Numbered from the stretch's first letter, positions 35,784 to 47,606 are shown. The stretch is 64,000 nucleotides of DNA from Allacma fusca (GCA_947179485.1 OX359250.1:19264539-19328538), one strand, 5' to 3'. Numbers and translations: made by a program. Notes: a model not told the origin generated them from the sequence alone.

Positions 35784-36210
35784 CCCAAGCAGCACAAAAC
35801 CCAATTATTTACGCCAATATAACGTATTAAAGAAAGCGAGTTTGCCGAAATTTTACGCCTTCTTGACGATAAGCGCCGGCAAATTTCTAGTGAATTTCTG
35901 GTAATAAAAACGTGCAAATGTCCGGGCTAAGAAACGTTAATACTTTGACGAAAATTTTACATGCACTCGAGTCGTTAAAACAACGTTAGTTTCTTAACGG
36001 CAAATTAGCGAAAAAAAATGGCCTGCATTTTGGAAAGTCACTAATGTATGCAATAATTTTTATACCTCATTAACTCATAATTAATAAACTTGCGTGTACT
36101 AAAAATGAACTTTTCGTATGCAACATTTAGTTTATTCAAACGTAAAATTTAGGAACCTGGAAAGCATTCAATACATGTTTATTTTTAGTATAGGCTTCAA
36201 ACTATAAACA

Positions 36211-37763
36211 TCAGTCAGATTCAGAGCCACTGTGACAATCTGATCGTGTAGCCATATCAATTCTTTCGGCGCCCAGGTTCTCCTTGGGTTGCTTTGAATG
36301 ACTACAAAATATTAATTTTTATTAAAATTAACTCAAATGATTTACCTGCTAAAATAAAAGTTACTACATAAAAATTTAAAATGCTTCATCCGTTCGTACC
36401 TTTTAAGTCGTGTTGGAGCAGCTTTCAGCCAATCTTTCACAGCTTGCTCTATAACCGTTACGTTCCCATTAACTTTACCAAAGCGAAAATTAACAGTTTC
36501 TAAAAAATCATTATTACTTTAGATTACATGGTATTGACGGGATTCTGTAGTGCTAGTGCAATGATTTAATATTTAAATGCAATTACCAACAATCATTGTA
36601 CACAGCTCGAAGGATCGGAACGGTATTTTCCCCTTTCCCTTCCAATTTAAGTTTTGTGCCACAACATCATCCATAAGTTTTCTCAGCATTTTAAAAGTGG
36701 ATTGCCGGATGTCCGTATCCAAGAGCCATTCGAACATGTTAACCTATACAATATTTTAATAAATACTTGAGACACCTTAAGAGCTACAAGAAACTGAAGC
36801 ACACATGTTATTACAAGAGAAAGTAAGCAACTTGTAAGTATTGCATATTTTACCAGCTCAGTATAAACATCTGGATCTGATGCGACCTTGGTTTCAAGAG
36901 TTTTTAATTCGTCCAGGCACTCAACTGGAAGCTTCAATGTTTTTCCTTTCTTTGCAGAGCTGTCAACTTTGCCTCGCATTGTGCTCAGCTGTTGTAAAAT
37001 CAAAGTTTGAGAATCTTCTATGTTTTGAAGTCGGACTTTGAGTACAGAAATTCCAGATAATACCAGCTTTTCAAAGTTGGACTCTATAAGTTCACAGAAA
37101 TACTTTTAAATAGCATGTAAACTAATTCCAGAGAATACAATTAATCACCGGAGTACAAACCCGAGGGTGGTGCGAAACTTTTTGTTGTCGATGAATCCTT
37201 CGATGATGTTGCTACTGGAGTTGAATTAGAGTCCACATTCTGATTACTGCTTCCTAAGTGAGGCTTTTGATGCATATTTGGTAAAGGCGGCGGAAATGGA
37301 ACGGATTCAATCTGTTGGTCGCTTTCAATTGGATTGCTGGCTCGCTTTGCTTTCGTCGCGACAAAGTCTGTAAACTTCATTGGTTGCTTCCTTTTGCGGG
37401 GGGCATCAGAGTCGTCCATACTATTTCCAGATCTTCCGTCAACCACTCGATTAGACTTTTGTCTTGCCTCTATACAAGTTTCTGCAAACAAAATCAAAAC
37501 GGAATGAATGTAAAAAGTAACTGGATATTGATTCTTTTAAATCCAGGGCTATGCTTACTATACGGCCCATATTTCTTTTTAATGACATAGTCAACCCAAT
37601 CATCCATTGGTTTGGTTGCCCGATTTATAGCTGAGCTTATGGCCTGAGGAGAAAGTTTTGTTGGCCACCAACATTTCTTTTCTTTCTGGTTTATCCATGG
37701 CTCGGGTACTGCTGTAACTTCTTCACCGTCAGCGCTATCTATAACGACCACCCAGTAGTTCAT
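36211..37763 (-). CDS. DUF4806-type protein of the transposon
   Basis: Companion protein found with tnp2-like transposases in animal transposons; molecular role unknown. Exons 37763-37559, 37481-37149, 37083-36854, 36743-36587, 36499-36400 and 36301-36211, phases consistent, 371 aa. The N-terminus (MNYWVVVIDSADGEEV then CWWP) is typical of the family. The middle is Ser/Asn/Pro-rich with a basic PRKRKQP stretch that could be a nuclear signal. The C-terminal third (LKLPVECLDELKTLE to NLNWKGKGKIPFRSFEL, about residues 225-300) matches DUF4806. The start at 37763 overlaps the transposase stop (ATGA). A splice acceptor ends at 37780, 16 bases before this ATG, so a separately spliced mRNA is possible. 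Confidence 0.8.
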
Positions 37764-39721
37764 GGTACACAATGTAGAACTGGAATGCACACAAAATAAT
37801 CAAACTTGTAGTAAACTGACATTACTTTACATTTGATCATTGAAACTGGAAAGTTGACAGGTATGTATTTGCGTCGCGAAAATTTAATAACTCCTAGGTC
37901 ACTGGATTTACACGGGCGTTGAAACAAATCCATTAATTCTGTAAATTGATTTCCTTTTAAAGTTATAACCCCGTCACTTATAGATATTGATTTTATTTCG
38001 ACAACCTTTCCGCAATATAATTTGCAGAAATTATCTGGAACTTTTACAGTTAATGCAAAATTTTTAAAGATTAACTTTTGATGTTCAGGTAAAAATAATG
38101 GATGCTTAATAGGGCATTGAAATATTTCGTTTGATTTAGACGAATTAATTTCTGAAAGTCTTCTGTGAATTTGCTGCACTGGGTTTGAATGGCCTCGAAT
38201 AAGCTTTTTGATCATCTGCAAATTATTTTCATAAGGGAATGCACTAAATTCGTCTAATGTTCCAAAAGTTTTACAATCCGAAACTAAATGAAGAAGACCA
38301 TGTATGTTGAAGGATAATTGTTCAAAACCATAAAACTTTTGGAAATTACCTACAAAATATTCAAGAAGAGTTTGAGCGTAAGATGCGTATTGACAGATTA
38401 ATTCCGAATGACATAATATAAATATAGCAGTCTGAAAACACATAAAGTGGTCATAATATTCACTTGGCAGAATTTTTCTCAGAACCACTGGAGATAAATA
38501 TAACAAAAACAATCTAAGTTCCGTGCACTTCCATCTTGCTAATTCTGACAGTGTTCTTGGTTTTCTGGCAAAGTCAGAAGTAACGAATTTGCGTTGTGCT
38601 GTCAGATGACTTGATAGTTGAATTAACTGAAGTCTGCTCAATCTTCCTTTTAGACTTTTACTGTGCGCCCATAAGTTCAACATTTTTTTCGTCGCTCCAA
38701 GAAGAACCAAATGTAAATACTCATACGGGATTTGAGACACATATCCAACTGAAATTTTCTCCAGCACGCTGTTCCCAGAATAAAATTCAGGATATTTCAA
38801 CAACTTGACTGCTTCATCGGTTCGCAAATTGCCAACTTTTGAAGAACAGACAACTCTTCGTTGACAGTAAATGCCCTTCTGATCACACTTGCTACATGAA
38901 AAATATCCTGTATGCCCTACCGTGTTGGTAATAAATGACCTGGCAGGAGCATCTGCTATAATTGCTCTTAGTTTTATCTTTAATACGGCACCATTAAAAT
39001 GCAATCCATTTTGCAACAAACTAGAGTACTCATTGACAAAAAGCTTTAAATATTCATTGCTGCTTAACGGTTTATTGAAGCCGTGATAAATTCCTACTAA
39101 AAACGGAATTGCATTTGCTTGAACAAGTCGACATTGTATTGGCCAAAATTGGCTGTTTGAGCTTTTGGTTATTGGTAGGCCATCAACATTCAAATCAAAT
39201 TGAATGATACCAATCGAATTTTTACAGAATCCTTCTAGTTGTCTTCGAATACCTTCCTCTAAACCAAAATGGAAATAATATCCTGGTTTCATTTGAAGCA
39301 CTTTGGATGTTCTCGGAGTTTTTAAAAGTGTTCTTGCATCGGTGGGAATTTCCGGAATTTTGAAACTGATCTTCAGAATTTTTAATAATTTTGACAAACT
39401 CTTATGAGGAATACGCTCTTCAACAGCCCATTTTTGTAGTCGAATTTTCAAGGCAGAATTTGATTTTTTTGTCTTACCATCAGTGCTTGATATAGGAGAG
39501 ATATATAAGTGGTTACTCTCTTCATTATTTGTATATGAATTAGTCGTTTCTTCATTTTGAGAGTAGTCTATCTGAAGGTGGTGTGATGATACACTTGACA
39601 TGCCATGTTGTTGTGAAGATTCTGGTTGCTCTTGAATTAAATGAAGGCAATCCCGTACATGCTTAGCAGCAATTCGGCGTATATGGCGAGAACTATGCTT
39701 TCCCATTATTACAGCAAACAA
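37760..39721 (-). CDS. Transposase_21 (tnp2-like, CACTA/EnSpm-type) transposase
   Basis: Single open frame of 653 codons (or 648 from the second Met at 39706). Such proteins cut and move CACTA-like DNA transposons. Visible family features are VDGLPITKSSNSQFWPI (residues about 179-195), a VGIYHGFNKP segment (209-218), IADAPAR (255-261) with a likely catalytic Asp, HTGYFSCSKC (270-279) resembling a zinc-binding site, YEYLHLVLLG further on, and RTLSELARWKCTELRLFLLY. The N-terminal 30 residues are basic. No frameshift or stop. The frame ends TGA at 37762-37760, overlapping the DUF4806 gene start. Assignment to family is strong; the exact start is uncertain. Confidence 0.85.
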   Translation of the reverse strand: MFAVIMGKHSSRHIRRIAAKHVRDCLHLIQEQPESSQQHGMSSVSSHHLQIDYSQNEETTNSYTNNEESNHLYISPISSTDGKTKKSNSALKIRLQKWAVEERIPHKSLSKLLKILKISFKIPEIPTDARTLLKTPRTSKVLQMKPGYYFHFGLEEGIRRQLEGFCKNSIGIIQFDLNVDGLPITKSSNSQFWPIQCRLVQANAIPFLVGIYHGFNKPLSSNEYLKLFVNEYSSLLQNGLHFNGAVLKIKLRAIIADAPARSFITNTVGHTGYFSCSKCDQKGIYCQRRVVCSSKVGNLRTDEAVKLLKYPEFYSGNSVLEKISVGYVSQIPYEYLHLVLLGATKKMLNLWAHSKSLKGRLSRLQLIQLSSHLTAQRKFVTSDFARKPRTLSELARWKCTELRLFLLYLSPVVLRKILPSEYYDHFMCFQTAIFILCHSELICQYASYAQTLLEYFVGNFQKFYGFEQLSFNIHGLLHLVSDCKTFGTLDEFSAFPYENNLQMIKKLIRGHSNPVQQIHRRLSEINSSKSNEIFQCPIKHPLFLPEHQKLIFKNFALTVKVPDNFCKLYCGKVVEIKSISISDGVITLKGNQFTELMDLFQRPCKSSDLGVIKFSRRKYIPVNFPVSMIKCKVMSVYYKFDYFVCIPVLHCVP

Positions 39722-40191
39722 TTAAACGAATAGAATATTCAGGCAATCAAAATACTAAAACGTAATTACCTTAATTTTCAACACCTTTTGTCTGATTTTA
39801 TTAGAGGGAGTTATTATGGGTACGTTGTAGTCCGCTCGCAGCTATCCGTTTAAAACTTTAATATGACAGAGTCCATAAAATCAAGATGAAATTAATGCAA
39901 TGTTGGAGATTCGAATTCCGGTAGTTGTATTACTGAGCACTACACGTGTGTGCAGTCACAACAAGCAATATGGCGTCACTTAAAGTGGTCGGTAATATGT
40001 GCATGGTGTCCGTTATGAAGTGGTCGGTAAATGTATTAACGTACATTTTACATCATATATTTCACGCTTTATTAGCACTAAACATATTATGTACATTTGA
40101 CGTTAAATTTTGATAAATGATTTGACCGCAAACAACTTTACCAAATATTTACTCATATTTTACGTTTTGAGGTTTTCATGTGCTACTTGGG

Positions 40192-41708
40192 ATCTGGAGT
40201 GCACTCCTAGGGGAAGTTTAAATATGTAACATGTAATAATTGTATAGCCTACCGTGTATATAACTATCTAACACGTGGTAGAGGAATAATCATCTATTTT
40301 TAAAATATGTAATTAATTTCACTCATTAAGTAAATTAGTGGTATTTTTAATACTACATGTATTACAAATAGGTGTAGCAGGCACTCCGGAATAAGGGGGA
40401 CAGGGGGGACATTGTCCCTCCCAGAAAACGTCAGGGAGGGACATGGTATACTACTGCCCTTCCCCTTCCCCACTTTTCAATAATCAAACAAGCCTTTTCC
40501 TGGACAGGACTTTTTGATGTCAAGACTGCAATAAAGCTTCAATTTTTTTCAAATCCTGCACAAATTGCTATTAGTTCAGCTGGCGTGTTTTATTCAGGAG
40601 TTCATCGTAAAACTTGCAATGTACGGATGATATGGGCTCAGCCCGAAAAGAATCCTGAATAAAGAATTAATTTAAAAAAAAAAATTGAAATTGCTATTAG
40701 TTCTAAAAACATGAAAACCTTTTATATCCTGGTATATTCTTACTTGTGGAGATCGGTTCATCTATGTAAGTAATTACCAAAATTAAGTTGTGAAATCGAT
40801 CCTTCTTTGATATTGTTCACCTTTTAAAATTTGGAATATTATTTCCCACTACTTGTGTCGAACAACTTGATCTCCCTTTACCAGATATGTTCATACCAAA
40901 ACTATTTTCTGGATCAAAAGTTTGAACAATTTGAAATTTTTGCTTTGAACTTTGTTCAAAATTCATGTCAGACAAATAAATCTAGGATAAATAAAGATAA
41001 ATAAATGTCGGGCCAGAAAGTTAATACAACTCCTGTGTTAGAATTAGAAGCATAACGAACAATTTGGTCGGAGCAAATTATAAACTCGATAGGTTTTTGT
41101 GCACTGATACTATTGAAAAGAAGGCAACAGAGTTTTGAAACGTTCACCCAAAAGAGTATTTCACGATATTAATAATTACGATTAAATATACGTTGTTGGA
41201 AGAAACATTTACTTTAAAGAGTTCACCGCCTCAAAATTTGGCCCATTCGGTCTGGTCCAACGGATGGACCAAGCCATGTACTTCTTAACAAGTAAATCTA
41301 TCGGAGAATGTTCCTTGGACCAAGATTGTGGAACAGATCTTTCTTGGACGGTTGGACCTGACCAGACCAAAAATCAAAGAACAGATTCCCGTAGCTAGTT
41401 AGCAATCAGTGCAATGAATCTATGATACCTGTATTTGAAATCCATAAAATTTGGCTAGTGTCTAGTATTAGTAAGAAAAGGATTCTAATATATGAGATTT
41501 GTGTCTTTTGTGAAAGCTAACTATTTTTTTTAATTAGATCTATAATTTGCATGTTTATATGATTAGCTAGCAAAAAATTATGTGTAACCTTATATTTACA
41601 TGCATACGTTTGTATATGGTCACTAGCAAAGAATCTAAAACTAATTAAAAAATGCTGTCCCCCCACTTTGTCGGACGTTCCGGAGTCCCTGAGGTGTAGG
41701 TTGGGGTT
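40192..41708. other. Unassigned DNA
   Basis: No gene. A G-rich segment at 40395-40450 has GGGACATTGTCCC and related palindromic words. Around 41247-41371 GGTCTGGTCCAAC and its imperfect complement face each other about 100 bp apart, possibly a very small MITE; no TSD seen. Confidence 0.4.
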
Positions 41709-41716
41709 CTCCCAAG

Positions 41717-42655
41717 TAGTGCATCGCATGGGTACAAAAATGCTGTACCTGGACCTGGACCCAAATAGTGGGTACTGACAAAACTCGTACCCACACCCGT
41801 ACCTGATTATAAGTACCCATTAAATAAATGTTGGCACCTGGACCTGATTATTTTGCAAGTAGTGCGTACCTGTACCTGAATTTTACCCGTACCCAAAAAA
41901 TACCCAATATATGGACCTGTACCTGAAAATTTTTCCTGCGTACCTGTACCCAATCAGGTACTTTAAAAAGAATTACTGTACACGACTCAACATGATGACA
42001 TTCTATGATTTGCATCACAGAAATTAGAAACTAGAGAAAATTCTGCCTCGCCATGTCGCCATAATTTTCGCAAAGTTAGACATCTTAATGGAACTATAAC
42101 TTCTATACATCTGAAGTATCGCCATCTTCAATTAAATCTTCCACTTCTAGGTCATCCTCCATAACCACAATATCATTTAACTTCATTTTGATTGAATCAC
42201 AAGTGGAATTTGTAATTACACGCACTTATTGCTGGCACGTTGTGCTAAGTTGGTTAACCATCTCTATTGCTTAAACTTTTGCTTTTCAAAAATTACGATG
42301 CATTCCTGAAAAACACTCAGAATAGCAAAATAAATCTTTAGGTCGGAGAGAGCCACATACTGCACTACATGCCTCGTAAGATGGATTTCTATTCGTAAAA
42401 GTACTCAGATTTTCAGGTACTAATTTATCAGGTCCAGGTATATTGGAAGCTTGTACCTGTTCCTGTCAGGTACAACCCAAACACTTCCAAGTTTGTACCT
42501 GTACCCAACACCCGGTTTTGTACCCAAAATTTGTGTACATATAGTTAGTACCCATAAAGTACCCATTCAGTTTGGGTACTTAAACAGAGTACCCATTTCG
42601 GACCTGTACCTGTACCCAAATACTCAGGTACTACCCGTACCCATGCGATGCACTG
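41717..42655. mobile_element. Non-autonomous hAT element, GTACCTG family
   Basis: 939 bp with perfect 8-bp TSDs CTCCCAAG (41709-41716, 42656-42663). TIRs are TAGTGCATCGCATGGGTAC and CAGTGCATCGCATGGGTAC (18 of 19). The outer 250 bp on each side are dense in GTACC(T/C)G words. Centre AT-rich. No transposase. Confidence 0.95.
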
Positions 42656-42663
42656 CTCCCAAG

Positions 42664-43459
42664 TTATGTCTCGGGTGGATGGGGAGCTAGAAACGTCTTT
42701 ATTGGCGTTATAATATGTATATACTACACTTCCTTTGGTGATGCTGGTATATTATTTATGATGTTCTTAAGTTAGTGATAAATTAGTAAAATAAAGAACG
42801 CCGGGAGATTCTCAATTTGTCATTATAGAGAAGTGCATTTGATTTTTCATCACAAAATTCCTTCTAATTTCATTCGTACTGGGAAGCAAAGGTTTCCACT
42901 ATTACAAGTAGGATTGCCGAAAGGGTACTATGATTGTAGTATTACATGAATTCATTTTCCAGTATGAAAATAATTGTATTGGGAAGAGTACTGGTTCTTC
43001 GTAAATAAGAGTGAAAGAAAGAACAATTTACCAGTATTTGCGGCATACACTCATAATAAAATGAAACAGCAACTAACTGAACCTAAAACAAAAGAGCCAC
43101 TGGTATATCAGTGGATAAGCTGGGAACTTATCCTGTATTTATGCATAAATATACGGAGTTTTTTATGTACGTTAGTACGTTCGCACATTTTCCGAATATT
43201 TGTATGCAATATATGTAGGTTGTATGTTTCGACTAAAAAATATATGATATATGTATGTTGTGAATACTGTACTACTGTAGGTACGAGTATGTATGTTTAA
43301 AAGGCCGGGAGATTTACATAGGTATGTATGCACCGTGAATGTTCAGCGAGCTCTATGTGTATTTTCTTGGCACGGTCTGTCTATTGGTGTATATTCGCAT
43401 TTATTATTTCCTGCTGCAATGCAAAACGCAAACGATTTCTATGCGTTTTGTTTTGACTG
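42664..43459. other. Unassigned DNA
   Basis: An open frame at 42974-43300 has no recognisable content. No repeats noted. Confidence 0.4.
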
Positions 43460-43467
43460 AAACCTAC

Positions 43468-44073
43468 TAGAGCTTCCAATGTGTTCAACATTTTTGTTCC
43501 GTAGAAAATTCCGTTCCGTTCCGAAACCTACAAATAATATTGTTCCCGGTTCCGTTCCGACTGTCGGGACATCGGAATATTTTAAATGAAATCGTTCGGA
43601 ACAAAGAAGTAAATTTTTGTTTCCGTCACAGTTTGTGTTCCGTTCCGGATTATGCTGGTTTTTCTGTTCCGAACCCGTTCCGTTCCTAAGCATCCCGGGA
43701 TTTTTTATTACATGTACATGAAATGCAATTTGCACTACCTGTAATATTTCTACAACAATATTTATGTTCAAGTTTGATATTTGATTATAAATAATTCCTT
43801 TCTGTATTTTAAAATAGTGAGGACACTTCATTAACTGTACCGGTATCGGAACGGAACGGAACAGAACAATTCCGCTTTCCGATGACATAAATTTTATGTG
43901 ACAGTTTTCGTACCGATGCTGTGAACTGTCCCGGTCCCAATATCATCGGTACAAGTGCTCATGTTCCGGTTTTGTCCCGATTCAATGACGGAACAAAAAG
44001 AATGTTCCGAAATTGTTCCGTTCCGTTTCCGAACACGGAACTTCGGGATTTCGGAAACCCGAAGGAAGCTCTA
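43468..44073. mobile_element. Non-autonomous hAT element, GTTCCG family
   Basis: 606 bp flanked by perfect TSDs AAACCTAC (43460-43467, 44074-44081). Identical 10-bp ends TAGAGCTTCC. The interior on both sides is rich in GTTCCGTTCCG and its complement CGGAACGGAAC. No transposase. Confidence 0.92.
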
Positions 44074-44250
44074 AAACCTACGAAACTAGAAATTCTTAAT
44101 TTTAAACTTAACTAATTAACTATACACACGCGCGAAGCCATGCTTCATTAATTTTTATAAATGCTCGTTCAGAACGTTCAAAATACGCTTTTATAGACAC
44201 GTGTACATATATTTATGCATAAAATTTATATGCTGCATATATGTATGATT

Positions 44251-44346
44251 AAATTTCTGTACAAAGTTTTGTACAAATTTTTGTACAAATTTCTGTACAA
44301 ATTTTTGCACAAATTTCTGTACAAATTTCTGTACAAATTTCTGTAT
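44251..44346. repeat. 12-bp tandem repeat (AAATTTCTGTAC), eight copies
   Basis: Eight head-to-tail 12-bp units with up to four variable positions. Being a multiple of three it stays open on the minus strand as an EICTKICT peptide, which I regard as accidental. Confidence 0.92.
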
Positions 44347-44796
44347 GCTCTTTGTAAATTATAAAATGTATGTAGGATTTAGGATAGGAATTTTTTTGCC
44401 CACCTTTGGTTTCCACTGTGAAAGAAACTACAGTATGGTGTCTTGAGAATTCGATAAATTCTGAGAACAGTAATAAAATATTGTGAAACAATGTTTTATT
44501 GTTGATTTAGAAAAAAACATTAACCGGTAGTTAACTACGACCAAAGCTAATTTACACAATGCATAAACAGGAGATCATTACAAATTACAACAGTTCAATA
44601 GAGGACGTTCTCATTTGCAATTTTATTATTACTAATAATTTATTAATATAAAAACGTTGTTCATAAATGGTAGTGGGGAACTAATACTATTATTAGAAAA
44701 TCTATTATACTGGACTCCTTTATAAATAAATTCTCAATAAATAATTCTCTCAGGCACATTTGCCTGCCCATCCGCATCAGAAGTTTCAATTTGAAA

Positions 44797-45346
44797 CAGA
44801 GATGCGCAAAGGAAATAGCCTTCCTTCAAGCCTTCGAAGGCGAAAATTCAGTAAAAATTTCCCCTTCAACATGTCCTAGAATGAAGCCCTCTAAAAAATC
44901 TGACTTCCTTCACCCTTCCTTCCAAAAAACATGCACTCATTTTTGCCTTCAGCCTTCATCTAAAAATAGCCTTCCTTCAATTTTAACCTACAACCCGCTT
45001 AAAAACGTTTTGCACCAGCAGGATTCAGTGCAGTGAAGACACAATGTCAGCTGTGAGTTCACGAATTGGCTGTTTTGTTGCGCTAGCAGCAAACCTTCGT
45101 TGCATATGCTATGCTTTCACGTTATAGATATTTCGTGTACCTGGAAGCCTTCACGGTCTTAGAGGGCTAACATTTAGGAACCCTTCCTTCACAATCCTTC
45201 ATTACTAGTTTTTGTGAAGGCTTCCTTCAGCCTTCAAGAAAAAGTATCGCCATCCTTCCATTCCTTCTGCAACGTTAAGAAAGTTACCTTTCCGCCTTCA
45301 AGGAAGGCTTCTTGGAAGGCTAGCCTTCGAAGGTTGCGCATCTCTG
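44797..45346. mobile_element. Non-autonomous hAT element, CCTTCC family (second type)
   Basis: 550 bp with perfect 8-bp TSDs ATTTGAAA (44789-44796, 45347-45354) and perfect 13-bp TIRs CAGAGATGCGCAA. Interior dense in GCCTTCCTTCA words at both ends. Shares internal repeats with the element at 22482. Confidence 0.95.
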
Positions 45347-45650
45347 ATTTGAAATACAAAGTATGTAAAACTATACCTTGTTTATAAAGGAATATTCTGT
45401 ATTCCGGGTAAGTAATAAATAAATGTCCACCATCGGGTGTAATGTGTGTATATATGGTGGACTTTCAATAAAATCCAGACTGAATGGGAATATTGCTAAT
45501 ATCAAACTTTTAGTACAATCCAATGGCTGCAGAAACAAAAGTTTAAGTGTGTTTAGGCCAGCCAAACCCACTATAAAGAAAGCATTTATACAAGTAGTAA
45601 CAACACATACTTATGAAAAATTGCAAAATCACTAAATATGTGTTATCTTA

Positions 45651-45890
45651 TTAGTTTAGTAATTTAAGAGTTGAGAAATTAATCTGTAAATCTACTAGTA
45701 AAACACATGCCCAAACATTTTTTAAGTTCGGATCAACCTTATTATAATTTTCTAAAATCTGGTTATGATTTTTGTAAATATTACTGACAGTTGAACTCGA
45801 CAAACCCTTTTCTTGACACAATTTACTCTGCGATTTGCCGGACTGTTTCAAAATTTATTGACTTTTTATATCCCAAATTCTATGTTTTAC
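45651..45890 (-). pseudogene. Fragment of a pogo/Tigger-type transposase DNA-binding domain
   Basis: The minus strand reads KQSGKSQSKLCQEKGLSSST then VSNIYKNHNQILENY, matching the psq/CENP-B-type helix-turn-helix at the start of pogo-like transposases. A stop precedes it in the same frame (after KSQ), and no catalytic domain follows, so it is a decayed remnant. Nothing shows host use. Confidence 0.55.
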
Positions 45891-46332
45891 GCTTAGTCCT
45901 GCACATTTGAAAATTACGTATTTCCTGATTTTAAATACCGACTAGTCAAAATTAATAAATTTGTCGGTTACAGCTCACATTTGCTCTCCCTAGACATCAT
46001 GGTTACTCAAGCATGAAGTATACTGAAGTGCAGACACATGCTCGAAACGAGTATGTGTGAACATTGGTTGGGATTTTATTCGAGTTGCGAAAATGGATTT
46101 TTCTTATGGGATTTAACATGCAAAAATTCAAGCGAGGAAGGGCAAACTTCCCCCTGGCAAACTTTCAAAAAAAATCAAACTTTCAAATGTCCTACTGCCC
46201 GAACCCAGAGGATGGCATCAAGTTTGTGGTTTGTGTGAACACTATTAGTAGTGCCTACAATTCTACCAATTTTCATTTAATTCTGAAGGTCACATCGGAA
46301 GACTTTGCTTGTTAGTAGTTTGCATGTTTTTA

Positions 46333-46717
46333 GGGTGGCGTCAGCTCCATAGTAAAATAGCCTTGTCCGTACGTCCGAGTTTCCTTCCGCACGATTACTC
46401 AAAAACTACTAGTCCGATTTCAATGAAACTTTTTATGGATATAACTTGTGTCAAAAGTAAGGCTGAGTTGGTATTTGGTTGAAATAGGCCGGATAGTGTT
46501 TGAGAAAAAAATATTGAAATTTTGGACTTCAAGTCAAATGACGGTTATCTCCAAAACTACTGAATCGATTTCAATGAATTTTTTTGTGAATATTGCTCGT
46601 GTAAATCTTAATAGTTATTGCCAATGTGGTTGAAATCGACCCAGATTGTTTTTTCGAAAAAAATTCTGAAATTTCGAGAAAAAAACTCATACTTTGACGG
46701 CGGTAGCTGACGCCATC
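46333..46717. mobile_element. TA-flanked MITE with an internal duplication
   Basis: 385 bp, ends GGGTGGCGTCAGCT and, reversed, GGATGGCGTCAGCT, flanked by TA on both sides, as for Tc1/mariner-like MITEs. The interior contains two diverged tandem copies of about 150 bp, each with AAAACTACT followed by GATTTCAATGAA. Confidence 0.75.
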
Positions 46718-47063
46718 CTACGCGAATCCTCCTTTTCTATCACAATTCTGACAGCAGAGACTGCATACAGAGCAATTATTTTTTGAAAATGCCTTATAGA
46801 AAGTTTGTATCATTCCACCTTCATGTTTTCCCTTACTAACATATCCCAAACAAGCCGAGTCTTGCTCTTTGTGGCACACAGATATTGATGGTTGAATTAC
46901 TTACTTATTACTTTATTGTTTTGTATTCATATTTTTATGATAATGACCAAATATTCACTTTATTACTGCAATTTATTAATAACAATAAAATCTGGTTTAT
47001 CGTACGAGTTAGAATCAAGTTAGTACTCCTTGGAACTTTCTCATTCCGACATATCAGAAAATA

Positions 47064-47606
47064 TTGTCATTGGTAATGGAGTCTGAAAGTTCCGAAATCG
47101 TCGAGTTCTTTACTGGGAAGTCAATTCTCATTACTGGAGGGACCGGCTTCGTTGGAAAAACACTCATTGAAAAGATTTTGAGAAGCTGCCCAGAAGTCGT
47201 AAAAATATATGTACTCATTCGGGAAAAAAGGAAACAATGTCCTGCTGTTCGATTGCAAAACCTACTAAATGAACCAGTTAGTAAATTGTAGCGAAATGTT
47301 TCCTTATCATTCATTACCACACTTGAAGAAAACTAAAATATAAATTTATTCCTGCAGATATTTCAGGAATTAAAAAAGTTACAGCCCAACTTTAATGAAA
47401 AAGTCGTAGGAATTTCCGGGGACGCTACCATTCCAAAACTGGGCATATGCAGTGAAGACGTGGAAGTTCTTAAAAAACATATTTCCATTATAATTCATTC
47501 TGCTGCCACAGTGAATTTCACCGACCCCTTGAAAATTTCTTTGAATATTAACCTTCGGGGAACTAGTAGAGTTATGAAGATTGCAAAAGAAATGAAATGT
47601 CTTCAG
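47064..47606 (+). CDS. Fatty acyl-CoA reductase, first two coding exons only
   Basis: FARs reduce fatty acyl-CoA to fatty alcohol with NADPH for waxes, ether lipids or pheromones. Exons 47064-47276 (Met also at 47076) and 47358-47606 encode about 150 residues: the NAD(P)-binding motif ITGGTGFVGK, KIYVLIREK, GISGDAT, HSAATVNF and NINLRGTSRVMKIAKEM, all hallmarks of the FAR Rossmann domain. The next exon, with the catalytic YxxxK region, is not found anywhere downstream to 64000. The intron after 47606 is filled by a repeat at 47644, hAT debris, a LINE fragment and the 10.5-kb array. It may be a gene with a giant intron or a truncated fragment. Both exons are intact. Confidence 0.82.

Larger units (their letters stand above)
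35784..40191 (-). mobile_element. CACTA/EnSpm-like DNA transposon, two genes, complete-looking
   Basis: 4408 bp. Ends CCCAAGCAGCACA and, reversed, CCCAAGTAGCACA (12 of 13 identical), with AT on both outer sides as a possible 2-bp TSD. It encloses two minus-strand genes: a Transposase_21-type (tnp2-like) transposase (39721-37760) and a DUF4806-type protein (37763-36211). Both are open and have no disabling mutation I can see, so the element may be autonomous or recently active. Subterminal regions share TTTTAC and AACGTTA words. Boundaries and superfamily rank are inferences from the TIRs and the transposase type. Confidence 0.75.
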
